DNA from: an uncultured Cyclobacteriaceae bacterium
GTDB taxonomy: Bacteria; Bacteroidota; Bacteroidia; Cytophagales; Cyclobacteriaceae
Assembly (NCBI GenBank): GCA_937958005.1
Contig: CALGOB010000265.1
Span: 1-35,258 of the forward strand
Reading direction: 5' to 3'
Length of the DNA: 35,258 nt
The position numbers were made by a program, and so were the translations under genes. Shown here one piece after another: positions 17,584 to 25,389 of this stretch (position 1 is its first letter; every line of letters starts with the position of its first letter). The notes beneath the pieces were generated by a model. That model was not told the origin of the DNA. It saw only the letters and a list, made by a program, of their open reading frames with translations, and ran no database searches.

Positions 17584-18855
17584 TTACAAAACCTTATCTA
17601 TATCATCCAAATCATTGAAGGCTTGCTGTAAATCTCTTTCCAGTTGTTTCTTGCGCCACATGTTCCAAGACTTATTGGCTACTACTACAGCTGCTAAGGC
17701 TAACAGTCCATATAAAATGTAAGTGTAAAGATCTGCTATGCGTCTTTCACGCTGTAGATTAGAAAAATAACTGGCAGACAAAATCTCCATTTTAAATTGA
17801 TCCCTGATTTTAATTAATTCTTTTTGCTGATCTAAAAATTTATTGTTCTCAACTACATACTGATCTGAAAAAGCAACTACACCTGCTAAATCATTTCTAG
17901 CTGCAGCTATTTTTTTCTGAAGGTCAAATATTTTGTAGTAATCTGGTGAAAGTGAAAGCTGATCATACTTTGCAATACCTGCAGAGGCTAGTTCATTGGC
18001 TTTGTCTATTCTGCCAGTTTGGTAATAAACATCTGCTAAATCTATCTGGGTGATGAAAAGACCTGTAACGTTCTTGTACTGTTTTTTTTCTAATAAAGCT
18101 TTATCATAAAAAGATTCTGCTGTAGTTAAATCTCCTGAAAGAACATAGGTAGTTGCAATGTTATGATAAGCTCTACCATGATACTTGTATTTATTGAGTT
18201 TCTGATAATCATAAGAAAGCATTTGTTCAAAATAGCTTCTAGCCATATCATACTGATGATTATCTCTAAATGTCAACCCTATTAGGTTTAGACAATTAAC
18301 AATCATGCGTTCAGAATTTTCTCGTTTTGCCAAATTTAGAGTTTCCTGAAGCAAATTAATTGCTTGATCTAAATTTCCCATTTCTCCTAATGCGAAACCT
18401 TTGTTATAAGATATATCTATTATCCAACGTTCTAAAGAGTATTCTTTTGCTAATTTTATTCCTTCGTCATAATATTTTATTGCTTCATCATACTTAAAAT
18501 GCACTCTAAGTATAGAACCTGTTTCAATAAAAAGCCTTGATTTCGTGTCTGCTGCTCTATCGCTATCAATTCCCTTTAATAAATCAAGAGCCTTTAAATA
18601 GGATAAAAAGGCTTTACCTGAATTATCATTAATTTTATGTGTATATCCTTTTAGATACAAAGCATATGCTTCACCATATCCGTATTCAATGTCTTTTGAC
18701 ATTTGAATTACTGAATCCAGACGTTCAAAAGTTACATTAGGGTCATTTTCTATAAACTTTATAGTTTCCTTATTAAACTTGTCAATAGACTCTGGACTAA
18801 TGGAAGGAGTAAGGGTCATTACCAAGAATATATAGGATGTCAAAAGTGTTGACAT
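17584..18855 (-). CDS. Exported TPR protein with C-terminal membrane anchor
   Basis: A 423-aa protein with an N-terminal signal or anchor (residues about 1-18), six or more tetratricopeptide repeats (about 45-330; 'AIKYYDEGIKLAKEY', 'AINLLQETLNLAKRE', 'ARSYFEQML', 'AESFYDKALLEK'), a coiled-coil stretch, one membrane helix (about 373-393) and a 30-residue basic/coiled-coil tail. This is the sensor half of TPR-type histidine kinases of Bacteroidota, with the TPR domain in the periplasm, but it has no kinase domain. It may signal through a partner, or be a truncated kinase: the IS66 relic lies 109 bp downstream. It follows two small lipoprotein genes on the same strand, with a terminator between. 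Confidence 0.75.
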   Translation of the reverse strand: MSTLLTSYIFLVMTLTPSISPESIDKFNKETIKFIENDPNVTFERLDSVIQMSKDIEYGYGEAYALYLKGYTHKINDNSGKAFLSYLKALDLLKGIDSDRAADTKSRLFIETGSILRVHFKYDEAIKYYDEGIKLAKEYSLERWIIDISYNKGFALGEMGNLDQAINLLQETLNLAKRENSERMIVNCLNLIGLTFRDNHQYDMARSYFEQMLSYDYQKLNKYKYHGRAYHNIATTYVLSGDLTTAESFYDKALLEKKQYKNVTGLFITQIDLADVYYQTGRIDKANELASAGIAKYDQLSLSPDYYKIFDLQKKIAAARNDLAGVVAFSDQYVVENNKFLDQQKELIKIRDQFKMEILSASYFSNLQRERRIADLYTYILYGLLALAAVVVANKSWNMWRKKQLERDLQQAFNDLDDIDKVL

Positions 18856-18891
18856 AAGTCGATCATTATTTGTTGGATGGTGAAAGATAGT

Positions 18892-18915
18892 AAAAAGCAG
18901 GTGATTAAACCTGCC
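18892..18915 (-). terminator. Terminator or attenuator between the small lipoproteins and the TPR gene
   Basis: On the minus strand GCAGGT pairs with ACCTGC around a 6-base loop and is followed by five T. It lies 43 bp after the stop of the 18958-19131 gene and only 36 bp before the TPR start, so it either ends the lipoprotein transcript or limits read-through into the TPR gene. Confidence 0.7.
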
Positions 18916-18957
18916 AATTACGTGTTTTATTAAATAATAACCTGTTATAAGTCTATT

Positions 18958-19131
18958 TTATTTGCCAGGAGCACCATTATTTTCTTCTTTGTCATCCGTA
19001 GTTGAGCTTGGGCTAGAGTCAAATTGAGTATCTTCCATTACTTCTTCTAAGGTAGATGAGTTAGAAGTACAAGAAGATGTGCCCAGTGCCAAAATGAAAA
19101 TTATTGCTATTGTATATATTACTTTTCTCAT
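18958..19131 (-). CDS. Small lipoprotein, paralogue A (57 aa)
   Basis: A 57-aa exported peptide: MRKVIYTIAIIFILALG, then TSSC (likely lipidated Cys21), followed by 'EEVMEDTQFDSSPSS' and an acidic end with TDDKEENNGAP. It is clearly homologous to the next gene upstream (19204-19374): the same MRKVI start, the same GTSSCTS lipobox region and nearly the same C-terminus. The mature peptide is only about 37 residues, too short for a globular domain. Start chosen because the signal begins there. Location downstream of the paralogue (72 bp) and upstream of the TPR membrane protein suggests a related function. Family not recognised. Confidence 0.75.
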   Translation of the reverse strand: MRKVIYTIAIIFILALGTSSCTSNSSTLEEVMEDTQFDSSPSSTTDDKEENNGAPGK

Positions 19132-19203
19132 AAATTAATCTATTTTAAAATTACTAATTAAGATTCTTTTCCCTTTTTAAAAGCTAAAGAGTTAAAACAA
19201 TAT

Positions 19204-19374
19204 TTAATTAGGTCCACCGCTGTTTTCTTCTTTGTCATCAGTTACTGCTGTCAATCCTGAATCAAATTCCGTTTCCTCTATTACTTCCTCAAAACTATCA
19301 GTACTTGAAGTACATGATGAAGTACCTACTGCGATGATGAAAACTGTTGTTAGTGTGAATATTACCTTTCTCAT
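19204..19374 (-). CDS. Small lipoprotein, paralogue B (56 aa)
   Basis: A 56-aa exported peptide: MRKVIFTLTTVFIIAVG, TSSC (Cys21), then 'DSFEEVIEETEFDSG' and TDDKEENSGGPN at the end. Compared with paralogue A the conserved parts are the signal, the lipobox, the 'EEV.E.T.FDS' stretch and the terminal TDDKEEN.G.P, while the residues between differ. The conservation of the extreme C-terminus in such a short peptide suggests it is the working part, for instance a ligand. First in the local minus-strand set. Family not recognised. Confidence 0.75.
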   Translation of the reverse strand: MRKVIFTLTTVFIIAVGTSSCTSSTDSFEEVIEETEFDSGLTAVTDDKEENSGGPN

Positions 19375-19649
19375 AATTGTACTTTTTTTATATAATTTGT
19401 CGGGAAGTTACTGGTTTTTTAGCAATCTTGTGGTTCTCTATAATAGCTTGATTTATCTATTTGATCTATATTTATTATCATATAATAATGATAAGGGCTC
19501 TCATATTAATTTTTAATGTGTTATTCAGAAAGTTGCATTATATAAATTTTAAGCTGATTAACCGATGAACTCATCTAGTTTATAAGTTTATTTAGGGAAT
19601 GATGATAAGTTATTAGCAGGTTTTTTATGATGTCAGGTTCTGTCAATGC

Positions 19650-19680
19650 CACGGGGTCTCCTGCGGAAGACCCTACGGGG
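19650..19680. repeat. Single REP-like palindrome
   Basis: GGGTCT at 19654-19659 pairs with AGACCC at 19668-19673 around CCTGCGGA. This is a G+C-richer version of the arms in the 1-950 array (AAGGTCT..AGACCTT around CTTGCAGA), so it belongs to the same family. Confidence 0.65.
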
Positions 19681-19954
19681 ACACTTTAATCCTCCTTCAC
19701 TTAGAGCTTCGGCGGACACTAAGTCTGGTTTAATTCCCCAATGCTTGCATCGGAAACTGGGATCTAGGGCTTGCCTTGGGGTTAATACCTTTTATTATTT
19801 GATTCATAGATGAAATGAATACCTATTAAATAGGAAGAATGAAAATGATTGTCTCTATGGAATCCCATTGGCCTCCTTTAAAAGTGTGATTATTAGAATT
19901 TTTGTTTTTTCCATTATACTCAACCTAATACTTTATTGATAGACACTTTGTCCG

Positions 19955-20043
19955 GACAAATTCTTCTACAAGAGACCTTATGAATTGTCAGGAAAATATA
20001 CAACAGTATCACAGGGTCTCCTAAGGAAGATCCTATGGGGAAA
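19955..20043. repeat. Degenerate REPIN (two inverted REP arms)
   Basis: The left arm (19955-19989) contains ttcttctacaagagacctta, a decayed form of the array's left arm, framed by GACAAATTC/GAATTGTC. The right arm (20013-20034) has AGGGTCT and AGATCCT around CCTAAGGA. The two are in opposite orientation about 25 bp apart, downstream of the permease stop. Confidence 0.6.
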
Positions 20044-20076
20044 AATTTATCAAATAGATTCCAACCATCGTTGATT

Positions 20077-22773
20077 TTACTCTGATTTTAGGGAGTCCAC
20101 TGGATTGTTTTTAGCAATTTTACCAGCCTGCACTAAAATAGTCAATAGACTGATGATTGCTAGTGATATAGCTCCTAGTAACATAGTAGGCCATTGTATC
20201 CCTATTCTGTACTCATAATTTTCTAGCCATTGATTCAATGCATAGTAACTGATGGGTAAACTGATTAATATGGCTAGTCCTACAAGGGCAATGAAATCTT
20301 TGCCCAAGATAAAAAGCATTTGGCGTATATTGGCCCCAAGTACTTTTCTTACAGCTATTTCCTTAGTTCGTTTACTGATGGTAATGAGCACTAGCCCATA
20401 TAAACCCAGTACGGCAATCACAATGGCCATGAGGGTAAAGACCTGTGCTATATTTTTGACTTTACCATCAGTTTGGTAGGCTTGATTATAAAAATCGGAC
20501 ATATAAAAATAATCTACGTGATTACCTGGGTAAAACTTTTGATAAACATCTGCTACTTGTTGTACCTCTTTTTGGGAAAACCCTTCTACCATTTTCACTG
20601 AATAATAATGGCTATTGCCATAATAGGGCATAAAGACAATAGGTTCTATAGATGTATGTAAGGTACGTTGATGAAAATCTTCCACTACCCCTACTATTTC
20701 CCATGGTCTATTAGAGACTACTATTTTTTCACCTATTGCGGACCTGGCATCAGGGAAGCCATATTGTTTTAAAGAAGATTCATTGATCAATAAATTATGA
20801 ACCTGTCTCCAGTCTATGTGATGATCATTTTTTCTCAAGAGCCTCCCAGCTAATAGATCAATATCATAATGTTCCATAAAACCATAATCTATGGCCATGA
20901 TATTTGAGGTAAGGTTTTTAATGCTGGGGTTATTAACGACAGAGATTTGGAAATCACGACTCATTTGCATGCTAAAAACTCTGCCAGAAGTAGTAACTGA
21001 AAGTACACCGGGTATACCCATTACCTGACTTTTGAATTCTGGCATCCCAGATATAAAGGTGCTATCAGTATTGGATAGCCTTGGGCCATAGAAAACTACA
21101 GTATTGCCCATGTCCATTCCTAAATCTTGTTTTTGCATGTAATCTATCTGCTGATAAACAGTGATAGTTCCAGAGATTAAAACAATGGCTGCTGCAAACT
21201 GGATAACCACTAGCATCTTTCTAAACCAAATGGAATTGCCTGAGACAAAATATTTTCCCTTAATTACCTCCTGTGTCTTAAAGCGAGATAAAATATGAGA
21301 AGGATGTGCACTGACCAAAAGTAAGCAAGTGAAAAGGGTGAATAGAAAAATGAGCAGGAATGGAATGTTATTTATACTGCTAGAGAAAAGCATGAAGATA
21401 CTGAGCGGTAGACCCGTAAGATCATTATAGAAGTCCTGTAAGCCTACAATAATCCCTAAAGAAAATAGTAGCGCTAGTCCATTAATCAAAAGAGCTTCAG
21501 ATAGAAACTGATAAAAGAGGTGGCCTTTTAAAGCTCCCAGAGATTTCCTAATGCCTACTTCTTTTGCTCTTTCAACAGCCCTGCTAGTTGACAAGTTCAT
21601 GAAGTTAATCCAAGCGATCAATACAATCATTAAAGCAACCAGAAGCATCAGCCAGACAATTTTTCCGTTGCTAGTTTTACCTAGTTCATATTCAAAGTCG
21701 GAGTAAAGATGTGCTTCGTTTAAGGGTTGAAGCCAAAATTTCTCTTCTCCCCCTGAGATTTCATCGCTCGTAAAATACTTATTGCTAAAAGTAGCTAGTT
21801 TAGCTTCTACTGTGTGGCGGTCTGTTCCTTTTTTGAGTTTGACATAATGATAAAAATCAGACCAGTTCCAGCTAGTTTCTGTCGCTCTGTTTGACCGCTC
21901 CACCATAGACTCAAAAGAAAGAAGCAGGTCAAACTGTAAATGGGAATTTTCAGGGACATTGTCCAAAATGCCAGATATTTTGCAGTGAAACCCACCAAAA
22001 ACGTCTAGTGGTTTTCCTACTAGGTCAGCGGTGGTTTCTCCACTTTTTAAGAGCCTTTCCGCATAACCTTCAGTAAGTAAGACCTCGTAAGGCTCATCTA
22101 ATGCAGTCGCTTTATCCCCATGGAGCAATGGAAAATCAAAGAAATCTAAAAAATGTTCATCAGCCCATAAGTAGTTTTCTATCATAAAAACGTTTTCCCC
22201 TCTATTCACATAATCCCTACTACCTACGGTCATCCTTGTATAACTTTCTACTTCAGGAAAATCTGCGACCATGGCAGGCCCTACCATAGGATAAGTAATT
22301 GTCCCATGTTGGACAAGGTTACCTTGCTGATAGCGATCATTTACTACACGGTAAGTTTCTTCATAATCTGGATGAAAACTATCAAAACCGGTTTCGTAAA
22401 ATACATATTCTAAAATCATTAAACAGGCGGTAAATCCAGTAACTAAACCTATCAGATTTATAGCTGTAAATGTTTTGTGACGTTTTAAGTCTCTCCAAGA
22501 GACTTTCAAGTAGTTTGTAAATAAATCCATTGAGTGTTGTTTTTTGCCAAGGAAGGATCCTTGAAGTGAGTTTTTGCCTTTTCTTAACTTATTGAACCTT
22601 AAAAATGCCAGTCCATTTAAAATGTATTTTCTTTTTGCCTTTGATTCTCCAATATCCGCTAAGTCTTCTAAAAATATTTCATGAAGATCTCCTTCTATGT
22701 TTTCCCATAACTGCTCATTGACCATTTTACTGAGTAGCCTGTTGATCCATTTAGGAGGTTGCACATCTCTCAT
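20077..22773 (-). CDS. MacB/FtsX-type ABC transporter permease with PadR-linked prefix domain
   Basis: An 898-aa membrane protein. The first ~75 residues ('PPKWINRLLSKMVNEQLWENIEGDLHEIF') are the 'permease prefix' region seen in Bacteroidota permeases encoded beside PadR regulators. Then follow a membrane helix (about 100-122), a periplasmic MacB-PCD-like domain, a three-helix FtsX unit (about 370-490, 'ERAKEVGIRKSLGA'), a second helix with periplasmic domain, and a last FtsX unit ('RTKEIAVRKVLGANIRQ'). It is a fused double permease; no ATPase gene is nearby, so the ATP-binding partner is elsewhere. Likely exports or extracts a toxic, lipid or peptide substrate. Its start overlaps the PadR stop by 4 bp. 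Confidence 0.88.
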   Translation of the reverse strand: MRDVQPPKWINRLLSKMVNEQLWENIEGDLHEIFLEDLADIGESKAKRKYILNGLAFLRFNKLRKGKNSLQGSFLGKKQHSMDLFTNYLKVSWRDLKRHKTFTAINLIGLVTGFTACLMILEYVFYETGFDSFHPDYEETYRVVNDRYQQGNLVQHGTITYPMVGPAMVADFPEVESYTRMTVGSRDYVNRGENVFMIENYLWADEHFLDFFDFPLLHGDKATALDEPYEVLLTEGYAERLLKSGETTADLVGKPLDVFGGFHCKISGILDNVPENSHLQFDLLLSFESMVERSNRATETSWNWSDFYHYVKLKKGTDRHTVEAKLATFSNKYFTSDEISGGEEKFWLQPLNEAHLYSDFEYELGKTSNGKIVWLMLLVALMIVLIAWINFMNLSTSRAVERAKEVGIRKSLGALKGHLFYQFLSEALLINGLALLFSLGIIVGLQDFYNDLTGLPLSIFMLFSSSINNIPFLLIFLFTLFTCLLLVSAHPSHILSRFKTQEVIKGKYFVSGNSIWFRKMLVVIQFAAAIVLISGTITVYQQIDYMQKQDLGMDMGNTVVFYGPRLSNTDSTFISGMPEFKSQVMGIPGVLSVTTSGRVFSMQMSRDFQISVVNNPSIKNLTSNIMAIDYGFMEHYDIDLLAGRLLRKNDHHIDWRQVHNLLINESSLKQYGFPDARSAIGEKIVVSNRPWEIVGVVEDFHQRTLHTSIEPIVFMPYYGNSHYYSVKMVEGFSQKEVQQVADVYQKFYPGNHVDYFYMSDFYNQAYQTDGKVKNIAQVFTLMAIVIAVLGLYGLVLITISKRTKEIAVRKVLGANIRQMLFILGKDFIALVGLAILISLPISYYALNQWLENYEYRIGIQWPTMLLGAISLAIISLLTILVQAGKIAKNNPVDSLKSE

Positions 22774-23105
22774 GATTGTGGGTTAAATGAAATACTTGGA
22801 ATATTGCTCCATAATTTATCACGGAGGTCTTTAGACTGTGAAAGCACATTCTGACCTGCTACTGTTAGGGTGAAAAGTAGTTTTCGTTTTCCTCCCCGCT
22901 CTTTGGTGGGTTCACTATGCCTAGAACTTAAATAATCTTTTTCTTGTAATCTCTGGAGGACATTATGTACTGTGCTGATCGTAATCTTTCTATTGCACTG
23001 TTCTTCCAGTTCTTTTTTGATTAAAACCCCATAAGCATTGTCATAAAGCCCCGCTACAATGAGCAATACAATTTCTTCCAATTCCCCTAAATGCTTTCCT
23101 TTCAT
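22770..23105 (-). CDS. PadR-family transcriptional repressor
   Basis: A 111-aa winged-helix regulator: 'LGELEEIVLLIVAGLYDNAYGVLIKKELEEQ' is the PadR N-terminal helix-turn-helix, 'ISTVHNVLQRLQEKDYLSS' the recognition helix and start of the wing, and 'ERGGKRKLLFTLTVAGQNVL' the wing and end, typical of short PadR proteins (about 105-115 aa). Its stop overlaps the permease start (ATGA-type, 4 bp), so the two are one transcription unit and translationally coupled. The perfect inverted repeat directly upstream of its start (23114-23167) is a strong candidate operator, which implies autorepression of this operon. Confidence 0.92.
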   Translation of the reverse strand: MKGKHLGELEEIVLLIVAGLYDNAYGVLIKKELEEQCNRKITISTVHNVLQRLQEKDYLSSRHSEPTKERGGKRKLLFTLTVAGQNVLSQSKDLRDKLWSNIPSISFNPQS

Positions 23106-23113
23106 TGAGTTAA

Positions 23114-23167
23114 TATTTATTCGACAAAAGCGAATTTAATATATTTTTCGTAATTGTCGAATAAATA
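23114..23167. promoter_or_regulatory. Candidate PadR operator (14-bp perfect inverted repeat)
   Basis: TATTTATTCGACAA at 23114-23127 and its exact complement at 23154-23167, separated by 26 bp, begin 9 bp upstream of the PadR start codon. Each arm also contains a small palindrome around TCGA. The repeat would straddle the promoter of the repressor-permease operon. Confidence 0.65.
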
Positions 23168-23621
23168 GGTGATTTTATTTTTGAACACCGAGGTGTAGCT
23201 GATAGACGCGGATCATTGAATTAGGAATCCTCTGAATAGAAAATGAAAATATATTTTGGAATTACAGGTAATTGAGAATGATATACTATGGACAGATCCA
23301 TTCCTCTTGATCATTTTTGAAATAAAGCCGTTGCTGCGTGTTTTTACCAGCAACTAATCGTCTTTATTTTAATTCCATATAAACAGTCAATGGAGGTGTG
23401 TTTTACCATCCATAATTTTGTGAATGTCATTTCATCAATAAATTAGGATAATCTATAAGGCCTAATAAAGTTTGATTGGGTAAGATTCATCTAACCCAAG
23501 GGTAATGAAACTCAAAAAAATGAATTATCGAATTTCATGGGCATACCTATCAGGGCTCAAGTTTGATTAATTTTTGAGAAAATTGAAACCTAGCAATAAA
23601 ATTTAAGAGTGGCAATACTCC
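23168..23621. other. Gene-free region
   Basis: No gene is supported between the operator and the lipocalin-like gene. One tight hairpin is visible at 23476-23499 (TTGGGT with ACCCAA, plus inner AGAT/ATCT), without a T run on either side. Nothing else is recognised. Confidence 0.5.
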
Positions 23622-24080
23622 TTAACTTCCGCCCATACCTGTGGCTTGCGCAAACTCTCTCACAGGAGCACAGTCATCCTCTGGATCTCTTGGGCCTCTT
23701 ATGGTTAGTCTGTTGTTACTGATAGAAATGGTTAAAGCAGGATCACAGATGCCATCAAATTCCAAGCTATTGCAAAATTCAATTTGATCGCCTGTTATCC
23801 GATAAAATTCACTGATCATGGAAACATTTCCGTTAGTAATATTACGGGATGTCACAGTGGAATCACCAAAAATGAATGTTTGGCAGTTCATATCATCACA
23901 TACAAATTCTCTTGAAGTATTGAGGGAATCATTTAAGCAATCTGTTGTAAAGAGTACTTGATTCCAAGAACCTATAATTGCATTTGCTAAATCGGGAGCT
24001 GGTTCTTCATCGCCACATGAACCAAGAAAAACAGCACCTAAGGCTAGGAAAAATAACAAATTTTTATACATGATATTCAT
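23622..24080 (-). CDS. Lipocalin-like lipoprotein
   Basis: A 152-aa lipoprotein with a signal ending in LGSC (Cys about 22) and acidic linker 'GDEEPAPD'. The mature part starts 'IIGSWNQVLFTTDC', the usual opening of lipocalin-like domains in Bacteroidota, and alternates strands to the end, including 'SISNNRLTIRGP'. Six cysteines in the mature part (in 'TTDCLND', 'FVCDDMNC', 'EFCNS', 'GICDP', 'DDCAPV') suggest disulfides after export. Start could also be the second Met (codon 4). It is monocistronic on the minus strand; binding partner unknown. Confidence 0.65.
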   Translation of the reverse strand: MNIMYKNLLFFLALGAVFLGSCGDEEPAPDLANAIIGSWNQVLFTTDCLNDSLNTSREFVCDDMNCQTFIFGDSTVTSRNITNGNVSMISEFYRITGDQIEFCNSLEFDGICDPALTISISNNRLTIRGPRDPEDDCAPVREFAQATGMGGS

Positions 24081-24243
24081 TTAGATCGATCAAAAATAAG
24101 CAGTAATTTCAGGAATATTATAGAATGCTATGAAAAATGCTTTCATTAAAATAAAAAATCATACTACTCCAAAAGCATTAATTCTTTAATAGGTTATGTC
24201 TTTACTAAAACTATAATTTACAACGATTTAATCTTCACATTGT

Positions 24244-24251
24244 TATTTTTG
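24244..24251 (+). promoter_or_regulatory. Candidate -7 box of the hydrolase gene
   Basis: TATTTTTG matches the Bacteroidota -7 consensus TANNTTTG and lies 25 bp upstream of the start codon; no convincing -33 TTG is seen at the usual distance. Confidence 0.4.
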
Positions 24252-24275
24252 AATTAAATATAAGGCAAAATAAAA

Positions 24276-25118
24276 ATGGAGGAATTTGTTCTACATAGTG
24301 GTGTACTAGAGGAAAAAGCGAAAAAACCAATAAGTTATGATATCAGATGGCATTCTAAAAATTTCGCCAAAGGAATTGTGTTGTTTGTTCATGGCTTCAA
24401 AGGTTTTAAGGACTGGGGTTTCTGGAGTTTAGTTGGTGACCGTTTTGCTAAAGAAGGTTTTGTTTTTATGAAGATCAATTTATCACACAATGGTACGACA
24501 CCTGATAATTTAATGGAATTTTCTGATCTTGAAGCGTTTGGGAATAATAATTTTTCTCATGAAATAAATGATATTGGAAGGACTATAAAAGGATTGAAAA
24601 ATGGAATGATCCCGCTACCAAAAGGGATAGAAGCGAATCAAGTAAAGATTATAGGGCATAGCAAAGGTGGAGCATCTGTATTAATAGCTTCAGCGGAAAA
24701 GACTGAAATAGAACAGGTAGTTACCTGGGCAGCTATAGACGATATAGCCGACCGATATGCTACTGATGTGGAAGAATGGAAAAGAGTCGGTGTAAAATTT
24801 TTTTCCAATGCAAGAACCAAACAAAACATGCCCGTATACTATCAGTTATTCAATGATATAGCACAAAATTCGATACGATTCCATTTAAAAGGTCAGCTGA
24901 CTAAATTTGACAAACCTCTTTTGATCTGTCATGGAACGGATGACTTAACAGTAGATGTTTCTGCAGCTCACCACCTAAAGGAATGGTGTCCTAGTGCTGA
25001 ATTATTAATAGTTCCAGATGCTAATCATGTATTCAATGGGTCTCACCCTTATCAAAAACCTGAATTGCCCAATGCCATGAAAACAGTGGTTAATGAAACG
25101 ATAAGGTTCTTTAGTTGA
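24276..25118 (+). CDS. Alpha/beta hydrolase
   Basis: A 280-aa cytoplasmic hydrolase. The core shows the oxyanion region 'VLFVHGFKGFKDW', nucleophile elbow GHSKGG with Ser129, an acid in 'ICHGTDDLTVDV' and the catalytic His in 'PDANHVFNG'. The layout is that of dienelactone-hydrolase/BAAT-type or serine aminopeptidase S33-like esterases; the substrate is not determined by these motifs. No signal peptide. Transcribed alone and divergent from the lipocalin-like gene, with a candidate -7 box at 24244-24251. Confidence 0.85.
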   Translation: MEEFVLHSGVLEEKAKKPISYDIRWHSKNFAKGIVLFVHGFKGFKDWGFWSLVGDRFAKEGFVFMKINLSHNGTTPDNLMEFSDLEAFGNNNFSHEINDIGRTIKGLKNGMIPLPKGIEANQVKIIGHSKGGASVLIASAEKTEIEQVVTWAAIDDIADRYATDVEEWKRVGVKFFSNARTKQNMPVYYQLFNDIAQNSIRFHLKGQLTKFDKPLLICHGTDDLTVDVSAAHHLKEWCPSAELLIVPDANHVFNGSHPYQKPELPNAMKTVVNETIRFFS

Positions 25119-25153
25119 GATCAGATAATGATAGCCTCATTAGTTGTTTCCCT

Positions 25154-25282
25154 TTTGTAGGTAGTTTTTATTGAAGAAGGAGGGACCGCCAAGGCAGAAA
25201 ATGAACCTCTCGCAGCGCTAGTGGACGGCTTTTTAACGCAACGGAATGAAAAATTAACCGAAAGATAAACGGTGTTTTATAT
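25154..25282 (+). repeat. ~130-bp dispersed repeat, coding-like (second copy at 8236-8364)
   Basis: Aligns with 8236-8364. In the frame starting ATTGAAGAAGG it reads IEEGGTAKAENEPLAALVDG then a stop about 13 codons later. Differences between the copies fall partly at third codon positions. It begins 36 bp after the hydrolase stop but is not in that reading frame. Confidence 0.6.
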
Positions 25283-25389
25283 CTTAATTGATATAAGGAC
25301 TATCTATCTGATTGTTTGAGTTTAGTTGGGGGTAGTCCAACCGGTAAGAGTTGAGCGAGTTTAGCCTTTAATTTTTTTTATAGAGTTTT

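Larger units (their letters stand above)
19375..20076. other. Gene-free region with REP-like hairpins
   Basis: No coding region is supported in these 700 bases. It contains one single REP-like palindrome (19650-19680), a GC-richer block of further inverted repeats to about 19790 (for example ttaattccccaa near 19730 facing ttggggttaa near 19777), and a degenerate REPIN pair (19955-20043). The rest shows nothing recognisable. Confidence 0.6.

Noticed and set aside
19232-19516. 94-aa plus-strand frame
   Set aside because: Antisense to the small lipoprotein at 19204-19374, which has a clear signal, lipobox and paralogue.
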